Origin: Cyclobacteriaceae bacterium
GTDB lineage: Bacteria; Bacteroidota; Bacteroidia; Cytophagales; Cyclobacteriaceae
Direction: 5' to 3'
Assembly: GCA_020832305.1 (NCBI GenBank)
Contig: JAFIEV010000089.1
Coordinates: 124,001 to 188,000 of the forward strand
Length of the DNA stretch: 64,000 bases
Every line of letters begins with the position of its first letter. The stretch's first letter is position 1. The position numbers and the translations under genes were made by a program. This document shows, piece by piece, positions 9,081 through 19,042 of this stretch. The notes under the pieces are model-generated. The model saw only the letters and a list, made by a program, of their open reading frames with translations. It was not told the DNA's origin and did not search any database.

Positions 9081-10040
9081 TTAAGGAAGTAATCCAAATG
9101 CCATTACGGGAAAACCCGGGAAACTAAGGGATGCGTCAGTATGCCCCAATACAAATCCATCATCAAGAGCCAGTAAGGTTTCCTGCAATCTGCCGAAAGA
9201 GTTGTATATTCTGGCTATAGGTTCATTTTTAATTACAAAGCTACCGGGCTTTTTTAAAAATCGGATTATGCCACTTTTCGAACTGAGTGGTCGCTGGGAA
9301 TATCTTAAATCTTTTCCTTTGGTAGCAATGAGGTAATCAGCTTCAGTTGTTGGTTCGGTGTCCTCTACCATGTCCATAGCCGCTAGTATATGCCATATTG
9401 CATCGGTTCCCAGTTGAACATTTTTTTCATTTACAACATATGATTCACCCAATTCAAGAGTAAGTGCCGAAATGCCAGATTGCAACATGCTATATGAAAG
9501 TGTTCCTTTGATTGTATCTGTTTCAAGTACAACCGGAAGTCTGCTGGAATGGGCACAAAAATTTAAGTGTTCATATTCAGAAACCGATAATTTTGCCGGG
9601 GTATCCAATACAGCATAAGGCACAGATTTACGCCAGTCATTATGCAAATCAATTATCAAATCTGGAGATGATTTTTCAATATGGTTAAATATTTGATAAG
9701 CAAGTCTTTCTGCAAGTGATCCTGCCGGATTACCCGGAAAAGCCCGGTTTAAGTCTTCCCGGCTTACCGATATATTTCTGGAAATATTTTCAAATCCAAA
9801 GGGATTAGCAAGCGGAAAGGAATACACTGAGCCTCGAAGCAGTCTTTTTCGCAAGCGCTTAAACAACTCATGTATGGTGACTGTCCCTCCTACCTCATCA
9901 CCATGAATACAGGCCGTAAGCCACACAATCGGTCCCGGTTGATCAGCCACCATTGACATCAAAGGTATTTTACGGCTCGAAAGTTCTGAACCAGTGACTA
10001 TTCTTAAAAAAGAATATCTTAACTTATTTGATGTTTTCAA
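9081..10040 (-). CDS. Succinylglutamate desuccinylase/aspartoacylase family zinc hydrolase
   Basis: M14-like zinc amide hydrolase of 319 residues (AstE/AspA group), which deacylates N-acyl amino acids. The motifs are complete: His46 and Glu49 in CIHGDEVGG, the substrate-binding stretch REDLNRAFPG (94-103), the third zinc ligand His133 in DLHND, and the catalytic Glu197 in TLELGE. The C-terminal 80 residues form a small beta domain typical of the family. It lacks arginine-succinyltransferase pathway neighbours, so it is probably not the catabolic AstE. It is encoded just upstream of the methyltransferase/ATP-grasp fusion on the same strand, which fits a make-and-trim or salvage pair. The substrate is unknown. 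Confidence 0.9.
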   Translation of the reverse strand: MKTSNKLRYSFLRIVTGSELSSRKIPLMSMVADQPGPIVWLTACIHGDEVGGTVTIHELFKRLRKRLLRGSVYSFPLANPFGFENISRNISVSREDLNRAFPGNPAGSLAERLAYQIFNHIEKSSPDLIIDLHNDWRKSVPYAVLDTPAKLSVSEYEHLNFCAHSSRLPVVLETDTIKGTLSYSMLQSGISALTLELGESYVVNEKNVQLGTDAIWHILAAMDMVEDTEPTTEADYLIATKGKDLRYSQRPLSSKSGIIRFLKKPGSFVIKNEPIARIYNSFGRLQETLLALDDGFVLGHTDASLSFPGFPVMAFGLLP

Positions 10041-10216
10041 GGCATATTCTGAGAAAAATCCCGCAATTGTAGCTCATTTTCACAATATATTTATCAAGTG
10101 GGCAGAAAATATTTTCAATTAGAATAATCAGATCTCTTTCAGCTGATAATCAGTTAATTAAATATCTGGATTTAAAGCTACAAAATCCTGAAATATGCTG
10201 CCGGATTTTGTGGGAC

Positions 10217-11026
10217 TCACGAAACTAAATCTATCACACCGTTCAGAACATGGTGTGGTTGATAAGGAAACTGAAGTATCGTTTCACGACTGCTGATGCC
10301 ACTTAATACTAAGGCTGTTTCTATATCAGACTCTATACCCGCAATGATATCGGTATCCATTCGATCACCAATTATTATGGTATCTTCTCTCGAGCTTTTA
10401 AGCTTTCTCAAAGCGTTGCGCATCATTAAAGGATTGGGTTTTCCAATAAAATATGCTTTTTTACCAGTTGCCATTTCTATCGGAGCTATTAATGCTTTAC
10501 ATGCTGGTGCAATGCCATTTTCAATAGGACCGGTAAGATCTGGGTTAGTTCCGATTAATCGGGCTCCTTTAAGCACCAAATTGACTGCCTGCTCGATTTT
10601 TTCGTAAGAATATGAACGGGATTCTCCTACGATTACATAATCGGGATCGATATTATTCATTGTATAACCAATATTGTACAATGCATTGAGCAAGCCCGCT
10701 TCTCCAATGACAAATGCACTGCCTCCGGGATATTGATTATCGAGAAACATGGCTGTTGCCAAAGCACTGGTGTAAAAGTTTTCTTTTTCAACTTTTACAC
10801 CCAGTCTCGATAATTTTTCCTGCAATTCACGTGGCGCCCTTTCACTGCTATTGGTAAGAAACAAAAAGTTTTTTTTGCTCTCTTTAAGCCAGTTAATGAA
10901 ATCGATAACCCCCGGTAATAATTTATTCCCGTGGTAAATAACGCCGTCCATATCTATGATAAAGGCTTTTTTGCTCTTTATATGCTCAATATGATTTTTT
11001 AATTTGGTTGGATGTAGGTCTTTCAT
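10217..11026 (-). CDS. HAD-IIA family phosphatase (NagD-like)
   Basis: Phosphatase of 269 residues in the haloacid dehalogenase superfamily, subclass IIA with a C2 cap, similar to NagD and p-nitrophenyl phosphatases. Motif I is IDMDGVIYHG (nucleophile Asp near residue 25). Motif II is FLTNSSERAP. The C-terminal motif GDRMDTDIIAG carries the metal-binding aspartates. GKPNPLMM supplies the motif III lysine. The start at 11026 gives a short leader before motif I, as in homologues. The ATG sits inside the first TTTCAT boundary of the repeat array, so the array forms the gene's 5' leader. Physiological substrate unknown; family members remove phosphate from sugar or nucleotide phosphates. Confidence 0.92.
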   Translation of the reverse strand: MKDLHPTKLKNHIEHIKSKKAFIIDMDGVIYHGNKLLPGVIDFINWLKESKKNFLFLTNSSERAPRELQEKLSRLGVKVEKENFYTSALATAMFLDNQYPGGSAFVIGEAGLLNALYNIGYTMNNIDPDYVIVGESRSYSYEKIEQAVNLVLKGARLIGTNPDLTGPIENGIAPACKALIAPIEMATGKKAYFIGKPNPLMMRNALRKLKSSREDTIIIGDRMDTDIIAGIESDIETALVLSGISSRETILQFPYQPHHVLNGVIDLVS

Positions 11027-11400
11027 CTGTTTATATTTTGTTTTTCATAGGTCAGAACCTGCCCCGTCTTTCGGGGTGGAACACCCTAGATAATCATCGT
11101 CCTGTGTGAGAAACGCTTTTCTCATGGGTGTTTCATCTGTTTAATTTTCTTTTCAGCGGTGAGATGGAACCTTTGACGACTAACCCCGAAAGCGTTCGGG
11201 GCATTGCACAGTGTGTCTAATAATTATTTTAGTCGTGTCGGTTTCATCTGCTTTTAATTAGTTAATCTATGATCGTAACCTGCCCTTATTTTGGGGCAGC
11301 CTGTTGCGACATTAGGGAGAACTTCATTTGTTTATCACTATTCTCCGGAAGTTGCCAGTTATTAGTTTGTATCGGCATGGCCATATTCGGTTTCATACTA
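11021..11400. repeat. Tandem array of ~110-bp repeat units (locus 2)
   Basis: TTTCATCTG boundaries recur at 11021, 11131 and 11242 (periods 110 and 111 bp), with decayed boundaries near 11323 (TTCATTTGTTTAT) and 11391 (TTTCAT). The first unit is a close relative of the unit at 1589-1709. The second holds CCCCGAAAGCGTTCGGGG nested inside a GACGACTAA...TTAGTCGTGTC inverted repeat. The third keeps only AACCTGCCC...GGGGCAG. No convincing gene lies in 11027-11478, and the array explains most of that gap. It may be a REP- or MITE-like element; no terminal duplication is obvious. Confidence 0.75.
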
Positions 11401-11478
11401 ATAATGTATGCCTGGAGTTATAAATTACTGTAATTCAGAAAGCTTCAGATATTAAGAACTTGGCAAAGTAAAGGAAAA

Positions 11479-12852
11479 CTACCATCCGTATCTTTCAGGA
11501 CCCCAGCTTTTTTTAACAAGTTCCTGTTTTAATTGAACAATGGTACCATCTTCCAGGTCCTGATTAAGCAAAACACCGGCACCAACAATACTTCTGGTTC
11601 CTGTCTTTACCCCTGGCATTATCATCGCATTTATACCAGTACGGCTGTAATCACCGATATAACAGGCATTGGCAAGCCAGGCATCGGAAAGATATTCCCT
11701 GCGAATACCTGTTTTCTGTATGGTATTATCATCATCAAACCGAAGACTTCCACAAACAGTACCTGCACCAATATCTGTATTCTCACCAACAATCCCGGCG
11801 ATTTCCATATAGTGATACAAATAAACGCCATCCATTATTATGCCGGAAAGTTCTGCACCGTGAAGTACCTTACAACGGTTGCCGACGGTACTGTCACGTT
11901 CGATGTAACAAGTATATGCGATTTCACAATTGTCACCAATTACGTTATTTCCTTTGAGTATAGCACCGTGCTGTATTATGGTATTGTCACCGACACAAAT
12001 ATTGCCCTCAATAATTACATTTCTGCCGATTTTTGAATTTTTACCCATTTTCACAAACCCCTCTATGCAGGCGCTTTTATCTATATAGCTGTTCTCTGCC
12101 AGTTCATGTTGTTTCAGCTCATCGCATTTAATAGTATTTATGTAACGATTGGCCTCGAGAATATGCCAGGGTTTATCGAGGTCATAAAGTGGCATTTGGG
12201 CTTCTATTGCTTTTATTTTACCACCATCTTGCAAAAAGTCGCAGAGGGCAGCTTCTATATATTTTTCTTCAGGGGGCATCATCCCTACCTCTACGGATGG
12301 AAAAATGCTCCTGCAATGCGTCAGATACTTATAGAAATTCGAAGGAAAAATAAAACCATGAAAACGATGGGTAATGCCATCCCTGGCATGACCAACAATA
12401 CGCTGAACCAGGCCATCTTCCAATGCGCAGCCAATATGGTTTCCTGTTCGATCTGAGATTGGCGAAACGAGTGCCAGAGGAAAATCCATATTTCTCTGCC
12501 ATGATTCAATCAATATCCTGATATCATTTGAATGCAGGTAAACATCTCCGTATAAAACCAACACAGGATCTTCTTTTTGCTTCCAGGCCTGACACAAGGT
12601 GTCGGCCGTTCCTTCTGTAGCGTTTAGTGTTAATACATTTACAGATGTTTGATTTCTGAGTAGGTTTTTAATCTGATCTGAAAATTTGCCGGCAGCAATG
12701 TCGATTTCCTCAATGCCCTGCACGTAAAGCGCTTCAATGAGGTAGCTTATCAATGGCCTGTTTGAAACCGGTATAAGAGCCTTGGGTCTCAATGAGTTGT
12801 AGGGCCACATTTTTATTCCTTTACCTGCCGCCAGAATTATGGTTTTGATCAT
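11479..12852 (-). CDS. Sugar-phosphate nucleotidyltransferase with left-handed beta-helix domain (GlmU-like)
   Basis: Protein of 457 residues with an N-terminal nucleotidyltransferase domain (about 1-230: TIILAAGKGIKMWPYN, RPKALIPVSNRPLI, LVLYGDVYLH) and a C-terminal left-handed beta-helix built from hexapeptide repeats (about 240-430). The layout matches bifunctional GlmU-type enzymes, which transfer a nucleotide to a sugar 1-phosphate and may acetylate an amino sugar. The usual G-x-G-T-R in motif I is changed to GKGIKM. The ATG at 12852 is chosen over a GTG 14 codons upstream because the nucleotide-binding strand begins right after it. A -7 promoter element lies just upstream, and the repeat array lies downstream. 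Likely role in cell-envelope sugar activation; exact sugar unknown. Confidence 0.85.
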   Translation of the reverse strand: MIKTIILAAGKGIKMWPYNSLRPKALIPVSNRPLISYLIEALYVQGIEEIDIAAGKFSDQIKNLLRNQTSVNVLTLNATEGTADTLCQAWKQKEDPVLVLYGDVYLHSNDIRILIESWQRNMDFPLALVSPISDRTGNHIGCALEDGLVQRIVGHARDGITHRFHGFIFPSNFYKYLTHCRSIFPSVEVGMMPPEEKYIEAALCDFLQDGGKIKAIEAQMPLYDLDKPWHILEANRYINTIKCDELKQHELAENSYIDKSACIEGFVKMGKNSKIGRNVIIEGNICVGDNTIIQHGAILKGNNVIGDNCEIAYTCYIERDSTVGNRCKVLHGAELSGIIMDGVYLYHYMEIAGIVGENTDIGAGTVCGSLRFDDDNTIQKTGIRREYLSDAWLANACYIGDYSRTGINAMIMPGVKTGTRSIVGAGVLLNQDLEDGTIVQLKQELVKKSWGPERYGW

Positions 12853-12880
12853 CAGGTTTAGATTTTTCCTATGCCGCTGG

Positions 12881-12888
12881 CAAAAGTA
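12881..12888 (-). promoter_or_regulatory. Possible -7 element for the nucleotidyltransferase gene
   Basis: Minus-strand TACTTTTG fits TAnnTTTG, 29 bp upstream of the ATG at 12852. No clear -33 TTTG is seen at the usual spacing. Confidence 0.4.
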
Positions 12889-12937
12889 TGCCACATTAAT
12901 TCATGTATATTACCTGCACTTTGGTACAGAAAAAGGC

Positions 12938-13633
12938 TTAATTTCCCAATTCAGCTACGTTCTCTTTAGCCATGGCAAACTCAGGATCGATTTCTATGGC
13001 TTTTTGAAAGTGCTTTCTGGCTTCAGTCTTATTTCCTTGTTCTTTCTCTACCAATCCCAAAAGGTTATATGCGGCAGCTTCTAATGTAACTTGTTGATTT
13101 TCACGATCATTTTTCGGCATATTAACCTTTATTTCTTTGGCTTTTGGTCGTTGTGCCAAAATGTTAAGATTATTTTTACATTCTTTATATCGTTTAAGCT
13201 CATATTGTAAAGCCGCCATTTGATACAGAATATTGGGTGAATTATCAATCATATACAGAGACTCGTAGGTATCGACAGCCTTATCTCTCAAGCCCATTCT
13301 TTCATAGCTTACGGCTGCAATTTCGAGAGCTTCCCTACTTCTTGGGTTTCGGGAAAGTATATCGCTTGCGACAAAAAGTGATGAGGCAAATTGTCCTTCA
13401 TCAAAATACATATAGCTCAGATTAAATTTAAGCGAATCATCTGTGGGATCTAGAGCGACCATGCTGTATATAGCCGATTTGGCAATATCTGTATCATTAT
13501 ACTTCATTCCAAACACATACTTCATTTGATAATGCTTATACAGATTGGAGTTTTGCACTTCCTTATTTTGTGCAAGGCTAAGGTTGAATATCCCAATACA
13601 AAACAATAAAGTTAAGATTAGTCTCGGTTTCAT
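12938..13633 (-). CDS. Secreted tetratricopeptide-repeat protein
   Basis: Protein of 231 residues with a signal peptide (MKPRLILTLLFCIGIFNLSLAQ) followed by TPR-like helical repeats, clearest at SREALEIAAVSYERMGLRDK, then NILYQMAALQYELKRYKE, and the last repeat at YNLLGLVEKEQGNKTEARKH. TPR proteins are scaffolds for protein contacts, here probably in the periplasm. The ATG at 13633 is chosen over one six codons upstream because it starts at the signal peptide and falls 1 nt after the stop of the CCA-adding enzyme gene, giving a tight two-gene operon. No specific function can be assigned. Confidence 0.85.
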   Translation of the reverse strand: MKPRLILTLLFCIGIFNLSLAQNKEVQNSNLYKHYQMKYVFGMKYNDTDIAKSAIYSMVALDPTDDSLKFNLSYMYFDEGQFASSLFVASDILSRNPRSREALEIAAVSYERMGLRDKAVDTYESLYMIDNSPNILYQMAALQYELKRYKECKNNLNILAQRPKAKEIKVNMPKNDRENQQVTLEAAAYNLLGLVEKEQGNKTEARKHFQKAIEIDPEFAMAKENVAELGN

Positions 13634-13634
13634 A

Positions 13635-15056
13635 TCAATTATTTTTTCCATGTTTCATTAATCCTTTTTCAATACCTAATCGTTTCATTAACTCAAAAGC
13701 TTCATCAAAATTGTTGCCAATTTTTCCATCGAGTATCGCTTCTTTAATGGCTTCTTTAATTTCTCCAACTTCTCTGGAGGGTTTTATACTGAAAAAATCC
13801 ATTATCAGTTCACCAGAAACAGGTGGCTGAAAATTTTTGATTTGATCTCTTTGCTCAACATCTGCAAGTCTCTTTTCCACCAGGTCAAAATTACTCAGAA
13901 AACGTTGAACTTTACTCATGTTTTTAGAAGTAATATCAGCTCTGCATAAGATCATAAGATCATTTACATCATTACCTGCTTCAAATAAAAGTCTTCTGAG
14001 CGCTGAATCTGTTATATCTTCACGGGCAAGAACAATAGGACGTAAATGAAGTTTTACCAACTTCTGAACGTACTTCATTTTTTCATTCATAGGCAATTTA
14101 AACCTTCTGAAAATACCTGGCACCATGCGTGCACCCTTGTCTTCATGTCCATGAAAAGTCCAACCTGCTTTTTTGTCATACCGTTTGGTTGCCGGTTTTG
14201 CGATATCATGTAAAATAGCTGCCCATCGAAGCCATAGCGAGTCTGAGTCCCTGGCCACATTGTCAAGAACCTGAAGTGTATGATAGAAATTGTCTTTATG
14301 TCCTTTTCCATCCAGGGTTTCTACGCCCTGTAGTTCAACCAGTTCAGGGAAGAAAATATGCAATAATCCAGAATGGAATAAAAGTTTGAAGCCGTATGAT
14401 GGCTTGTTTGAAAGAATAATTTTGTTTAGTTCTTCAGTAATTCGTTCATGTGAAATAATAGTAAGCCGTTCTTTTTGCTTTGTGATGGATTCAAAAGTAT
14501 CGGCTTCTATATCAAAATCAAGTTGCGAAGCAAAACGTACTGCCCGCATCATGCGTAGCGGGTCATCAGAAAAAGTAGTATCAGGAGTCAGCGGGGTTTT
14601 TATAATTTTTTTTCTAAGATCAGCAATCCCATTAAACGGATCGATCAGTTGGCCGAAGTTATGGGTGTTAATTGAAATGGCCAGGGCATTGATGGTGAAA
14701 TCCCGTCTGTTTTGATCATCTTCAAGGGTTCCGTTCTCCACTATGGGCTTTCTGGAATCTGCCCGGTAAGATTCTTTTCTGGCCCCGACAAATTCGATAT
14801 TGTAATTTTTATGATGAATACTGGCGGTGCCAAAATTTTTATATACATTCACTACAACGCCTGGCCCCAGGAGTTTTGCTACCTTTTGTGCCAATTGTAT
14901 ACCGCTACCTACGCAAACTATATCGATATCTTGTGTTTTGCGCTTCAGTATCAGATCCCTGACATATCCTCCAACAATATAAGTTTCAATATTTTCTGAA
15001 GCTTTTGCTATTACCGAAAAAATTGCGTGTTGATCAAGGTGCTTTTTAAAATTCAT
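13635..15056 (-). CDS. cca: CCA tRNA nucleotidyltransferase / poly(A) polymerase family with HD domain
   Basis: Class II nucleotidyltransferase of 473 residues that adds or repairs the 3' CCA end of tRNA. The catalytic head has YIVGGYVRDLILKRKTQDID with the two catalytic aspartates (DID). RRDFTINALAI and FSDDPLRMMRAVRFASQLDF follow, the usual RNA-binding and nucleotide-recognition motifs. An HD domain is present in the second half (AAILHDIAKPATKRYD, plus the HGHEDKGA histidines). The ATG at 15056 is preferred over a GTG three codons upstream. The gene leads the operon with the TPR protein and has a near-consensus Bacteroidota promoter. It diverges from pyrG. Confidence 0.93.
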   Translation of the reverse strand: MNFKKHLDQHAIFSVIAKASENIETYIVGGYVRDLILKRKTQDIDIVCVGSGIQLAQKVAKLLGPGVVVNVYKNFGTASIHHKNYNIEFVGARKESYRADSRKPIVENGTLEDDQNRRDFTINALAISINTHNFGQLIDPFNGIADLRKKIIKTPLTPDTTFSDDPLRMMRAVRFASQLDFDIEADTFESITKQKERLTIISHERITEELNKIILSNKPSYGFKLLFHSGLLHIFFPELVELQGVETLDGKGHKDNFYHTLQVLDNVARDSDSLWLRWAAILHDIAKPATKRYDKKAGWTFHGHEDKGARMVPGIFRRFKLPMNEKMKYVQKLVKLHLRPIVLAREDITDSALRRLLFEAGNDVNDLMILCRADITSKNMSKVQRFLSNFDLVEKRLADVEQRDQIKNFQPPVSGELIMDFFSIKPSREVGEIKEAIKEAILDGKIGNNFDEAFELMKRLGIEKGLMKHGKNN

Positions 15057-15133
15057 TCTGTACACTTGAAGATGCTTTTTTTAAAAATGTCACATCAAGG
15101 TTGAATTTTCCTGATGATCTCACATCTGCCCTG

Positions 15134-15165
15134 CAAAGGTAGTACAAATGTATCTTCACTGCAAA
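15134..15165 (-). promoter_or_regulatory. Bacteroidota-type promoter for cca
   Basis: On the minus strand TTTG (15165-15162), a 20-bp spacer and TACCTTTG (15141-15134) match the TTTG-N~20-TAnnTTTG consensus fully. The predicted start of transcription lies about 70 bp before the ATG. Confidence 0.7.
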
Positions 15166-15230
15166 ACAGACGCCTCTTGAGGCATCACAAACAATTTGAA
15201 ACAAAAAAGATAATAATATGCTTCAATTGA

Positions 15231-16904
<1,674 letters not shown>

Positions 16905-16913
16905 TTAATAAAC

Positions 16914-18770
16914 ATGGATAGAAATCAAGCAACCGGGATAATTTTGCTTACCCTGTTTCTCATGGCATATTTTTACTTTTTCGCACCAGAACCACCAGTG
17001 CGAACTCCAGAAGAAACAGTGCAAAGTCAGACACCGGAAAGTACCCAAAGCACTGAAAATACTAAACCCCTGTCGATAGCCGATCAGGTTGAGGATTCTC
17101 TTAAGAACATCCTCAATCAGCAAAAATACGGTCAGTTAGCCATCGCCAGTAAAGGGGAAGAAAAATCATTTACTATTGAAAATGATTTGATTTCAGTAGA
17201 AATCAGCTCCCGTGGCGGTATTGTACGTAAGGTGCATTTAAAGGAATACGAGGATTATCGATATGAACCTCTGATTCTGCTCGATAAAGAAAGTAGTAAA
17301 ATGCAATACCTTGTTCAAACCGAGCAGGGAGAGGTTGATCTTACAGAACTATATTTTTCACAAGTCATCGATCAATCTGATATTGCAGATACTGCTGTTT
17401 TAAGTTTCGCCCTTGCGCTGGATGGCAACAACTATGTGAAACACACCTACCTCTTGCCAAAAGATAGCTATACACTTATACAGCGCTCCGAAATCAAAGG
17501 AATGCGTGAAATTATTCAAAATAATCAGGTGGCTTTTAAATGGAAAAATGATTTGAAGCGCCTCGAAAGAGAACTTGAAGATAGTCGCAGAAATACAACC
17601 ATTAATTATTATACTGCTGCAGGAAAGTTTGACCATTTAAAAGAAACCACTCTTGATCTTCAGGAAAAAAGTCTTGCAGAACCTGTAACCTGGGTTTCGT
17701 TTAAACAGAAGTTCTTTACAACCGGCCTTATAGCAAATGGTGCCTTTTCTTCCCCAAACATGAGCATCTCAGGTGTTGAAAGTGATACATTGGTGGAAAA
17801 ATCGGCCTCTATAGCTTTCAATTTACCCCTCGACTATTTTTCTTCAGGCAATGATGCTTTTACCTATTATTTTGGCCCTAATAAGTTTAAAGAGCTTAAA
17901 AAAGTTTCCGAAGGATTTCATGAGAACCTATATCTGGGTTGGCCGGTTATTAAAGCCATCAACCGGCATTTAATAATAAATGTATTTTTCTTTCTGGAAA
18001 AATATATAGCCAGCTACGGACTGATCATTATAATACTGGTGATCATTGTTAAGCTCATCATTTCTCCATTGTCCTACAAATCCTATCTTTCCATGGCTAA
18101 AACTCGTGTTTTGAAGCCTGAACTCGATGAGATCAAAGAGAAACATGGAGATGATATGACGAAAATACAACAGGAACAAATGAAACTCTACCAACAAGTA
18201 GGGGTAAATCCATTAAGCGGTTGTATTCCTTTACTATTGCAAATGCCAATTTTATTTGCGATGTTTCAGTTTATTCCGCATGCAGTTGAGCTAAGACATC
18301 AATCTTTTCTTTGGGCAGAAGATTTATCAACTTTTGACTCTATCCTCAAACTTCCCTTTGAAATTCCACTTTACGGCAGTCATGTTAGTTTATTTACCCT
18401 GCTTATGACCATTACCACCGTAATTATGACCTGGTATAACAATCAGACTACCAGCATGACAATGCAGGGGCCCATGAAAACGATGCAGTATACAATGCCG
18501 ATCATATTTATGGTTGTATTAAATAAGTTCCCTGCCGGCCTCACTTTCTATTATTTTATTTCCAATGTGTTTTCAATAGTCCAGCAGGCCGTTATTCGTC
18601 GCTTCGTTGATGATGGAAAAATAAGGGCCATTTTGGAAGAGAATAAAAAGAAAAACCGCAATAAGAAGAAGTCTAAGTTTCAGTTGAAAATCGAGGAGGC
18701 ACTCAAAGCCAGCGAAGAGGCTAAGAAAGATACGGTAAAGAAGAGCATACCTAAAAAGGGTAAAAAATAA
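16914..18770 (+). CDS. yidC: Membrane protein insertase YidC
   Basis: Insertase of 618 residues that folds and inserts inner-membrane proteins, alone or with SecYEG. The N-terminal membrane segment (GIILLTLFLMAYFYFF) is followed by a Gln/Thr/Pro-rich linker, and then a large periplasmic beta-domain (about 80-350). The conserved membrane core follows: LIIIILVIIVKLIISPLSYKS, then VGVNPLSGCIPLLLQMPILF and FNPAG-like KFPAGLTFYYF. The tail is very Lys-rich (from about residue 570), as in Bacteroidota YidC, and may contact the ribosome. It sits directly downstream of pyrG. A nested inverted repeat begins 7 nt after its stop codon. Confidence 0.97.
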   Translation: MDRNQATGIILLTLFLMAYFYFFAPEPPVRTPEETVQSQTPESTQSTENTKPLSIADQVEDSLKNILNQQKYGQLAIASKGEEKSFTIENDLISVEISSRGGIVRKVHLKEYEDYRYEPLILLDKESSKMQYLVQTEQGEVDLTELYFSQVIDQSDIADTAVLSFALALDGNNYVKHTYLLPKDSYTLIQRSEIKGMREIIQNNQVAFKWKNDLKRLERELEDSRRNTTINYYTAAGKFDHLKETTLDLQEKSLAEPVTWVSFKQKFFTTGLIANGAFSSPNMSISGVESDTLVEKSASIAFNLPLDYFSSGNDAFTYYFGPNKFKELKKVSEGFHENLYLGWPVIKAINRHLIINVFFFLEKYIASYGLIIIILVIIVKLIISPLSYKSYLSMAKTRVLKPELDEIKEKHGDDMTKIQQEQMKLYQQVGVNPLSGCIPLLLQMPILFAMFQFIPHAVELRHQSFLWAEDLSTFDSILKLPFEIPLYGSHVSLFTLLMTITTVIMTWYNNQTTSMTMQGPMKTMQYTMPIIFMVVLNKFPAGLTFYYFISNVFSIVQQAVIRRFVDDGKIRAILEENKKKNRNKKKSKFQLKIEEALKASEEAKKDTVKKSIPKKGKK

Positions 18771-18777
18771 AAATTGC

Positions 18778-18835
18778 AGAGGCACAATTATAAATATGGT
18801 CATATTTGTACGATTCATTTTATTTTTGTGCCTCT
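18778..18835. other. Nested inverted repeat between yidC and parA
   Basis: A perfect 10-bp outer inverted repeat (AGAGGCACAA, 18778-18787; TTGTGCCTCT, 18826-18835) encloses an inner 7-bp one (AAATATG, 18792-18798; CATATTT, 18801-18807). The right outer arm overlaps TATTTTTG (18821-18828), which matches the Bacteroidota -7 promoter motif. It may be a yidC terminator or an operator and promoter for parA; it does not match the canonical parS sequence. 18836-19042 contains nothing else I can identify. Confidence 0.55.
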
Positions 18836-19042
18836 ATGTTTTATATTAACGAAAAATCCACACAGTCTGAGAATGTGTATTTCCCGGTAAAACAGGCTGT
18901 TTCATAATTTTCACAGACGTTTGCAATAATTTCATCTTACATGATGAGGGTTTTCTTATAAGTATTGAATATTTTTGCTGGCTTTTCGATTATCCTTATG
19001 GAGACATCAATAACTCAAAACAATGAAAATCAACAATTTAAA

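Noticed and set aside
7007-10040. Vancomycin-resistance-type operon
   Set aside because: The hydroxyacid dehydrogenase is convergent, the ligase is fused to a methyltransferase and the hydrolase is M14-like, so calling it a van cluster would overreach; kept only as a low-interest comparison.
18778-18835. parS site
   Set aside because: The inverted repeat sequence does not resemble TGTTTCACGTGAAACA; a true parS was not found in the window.
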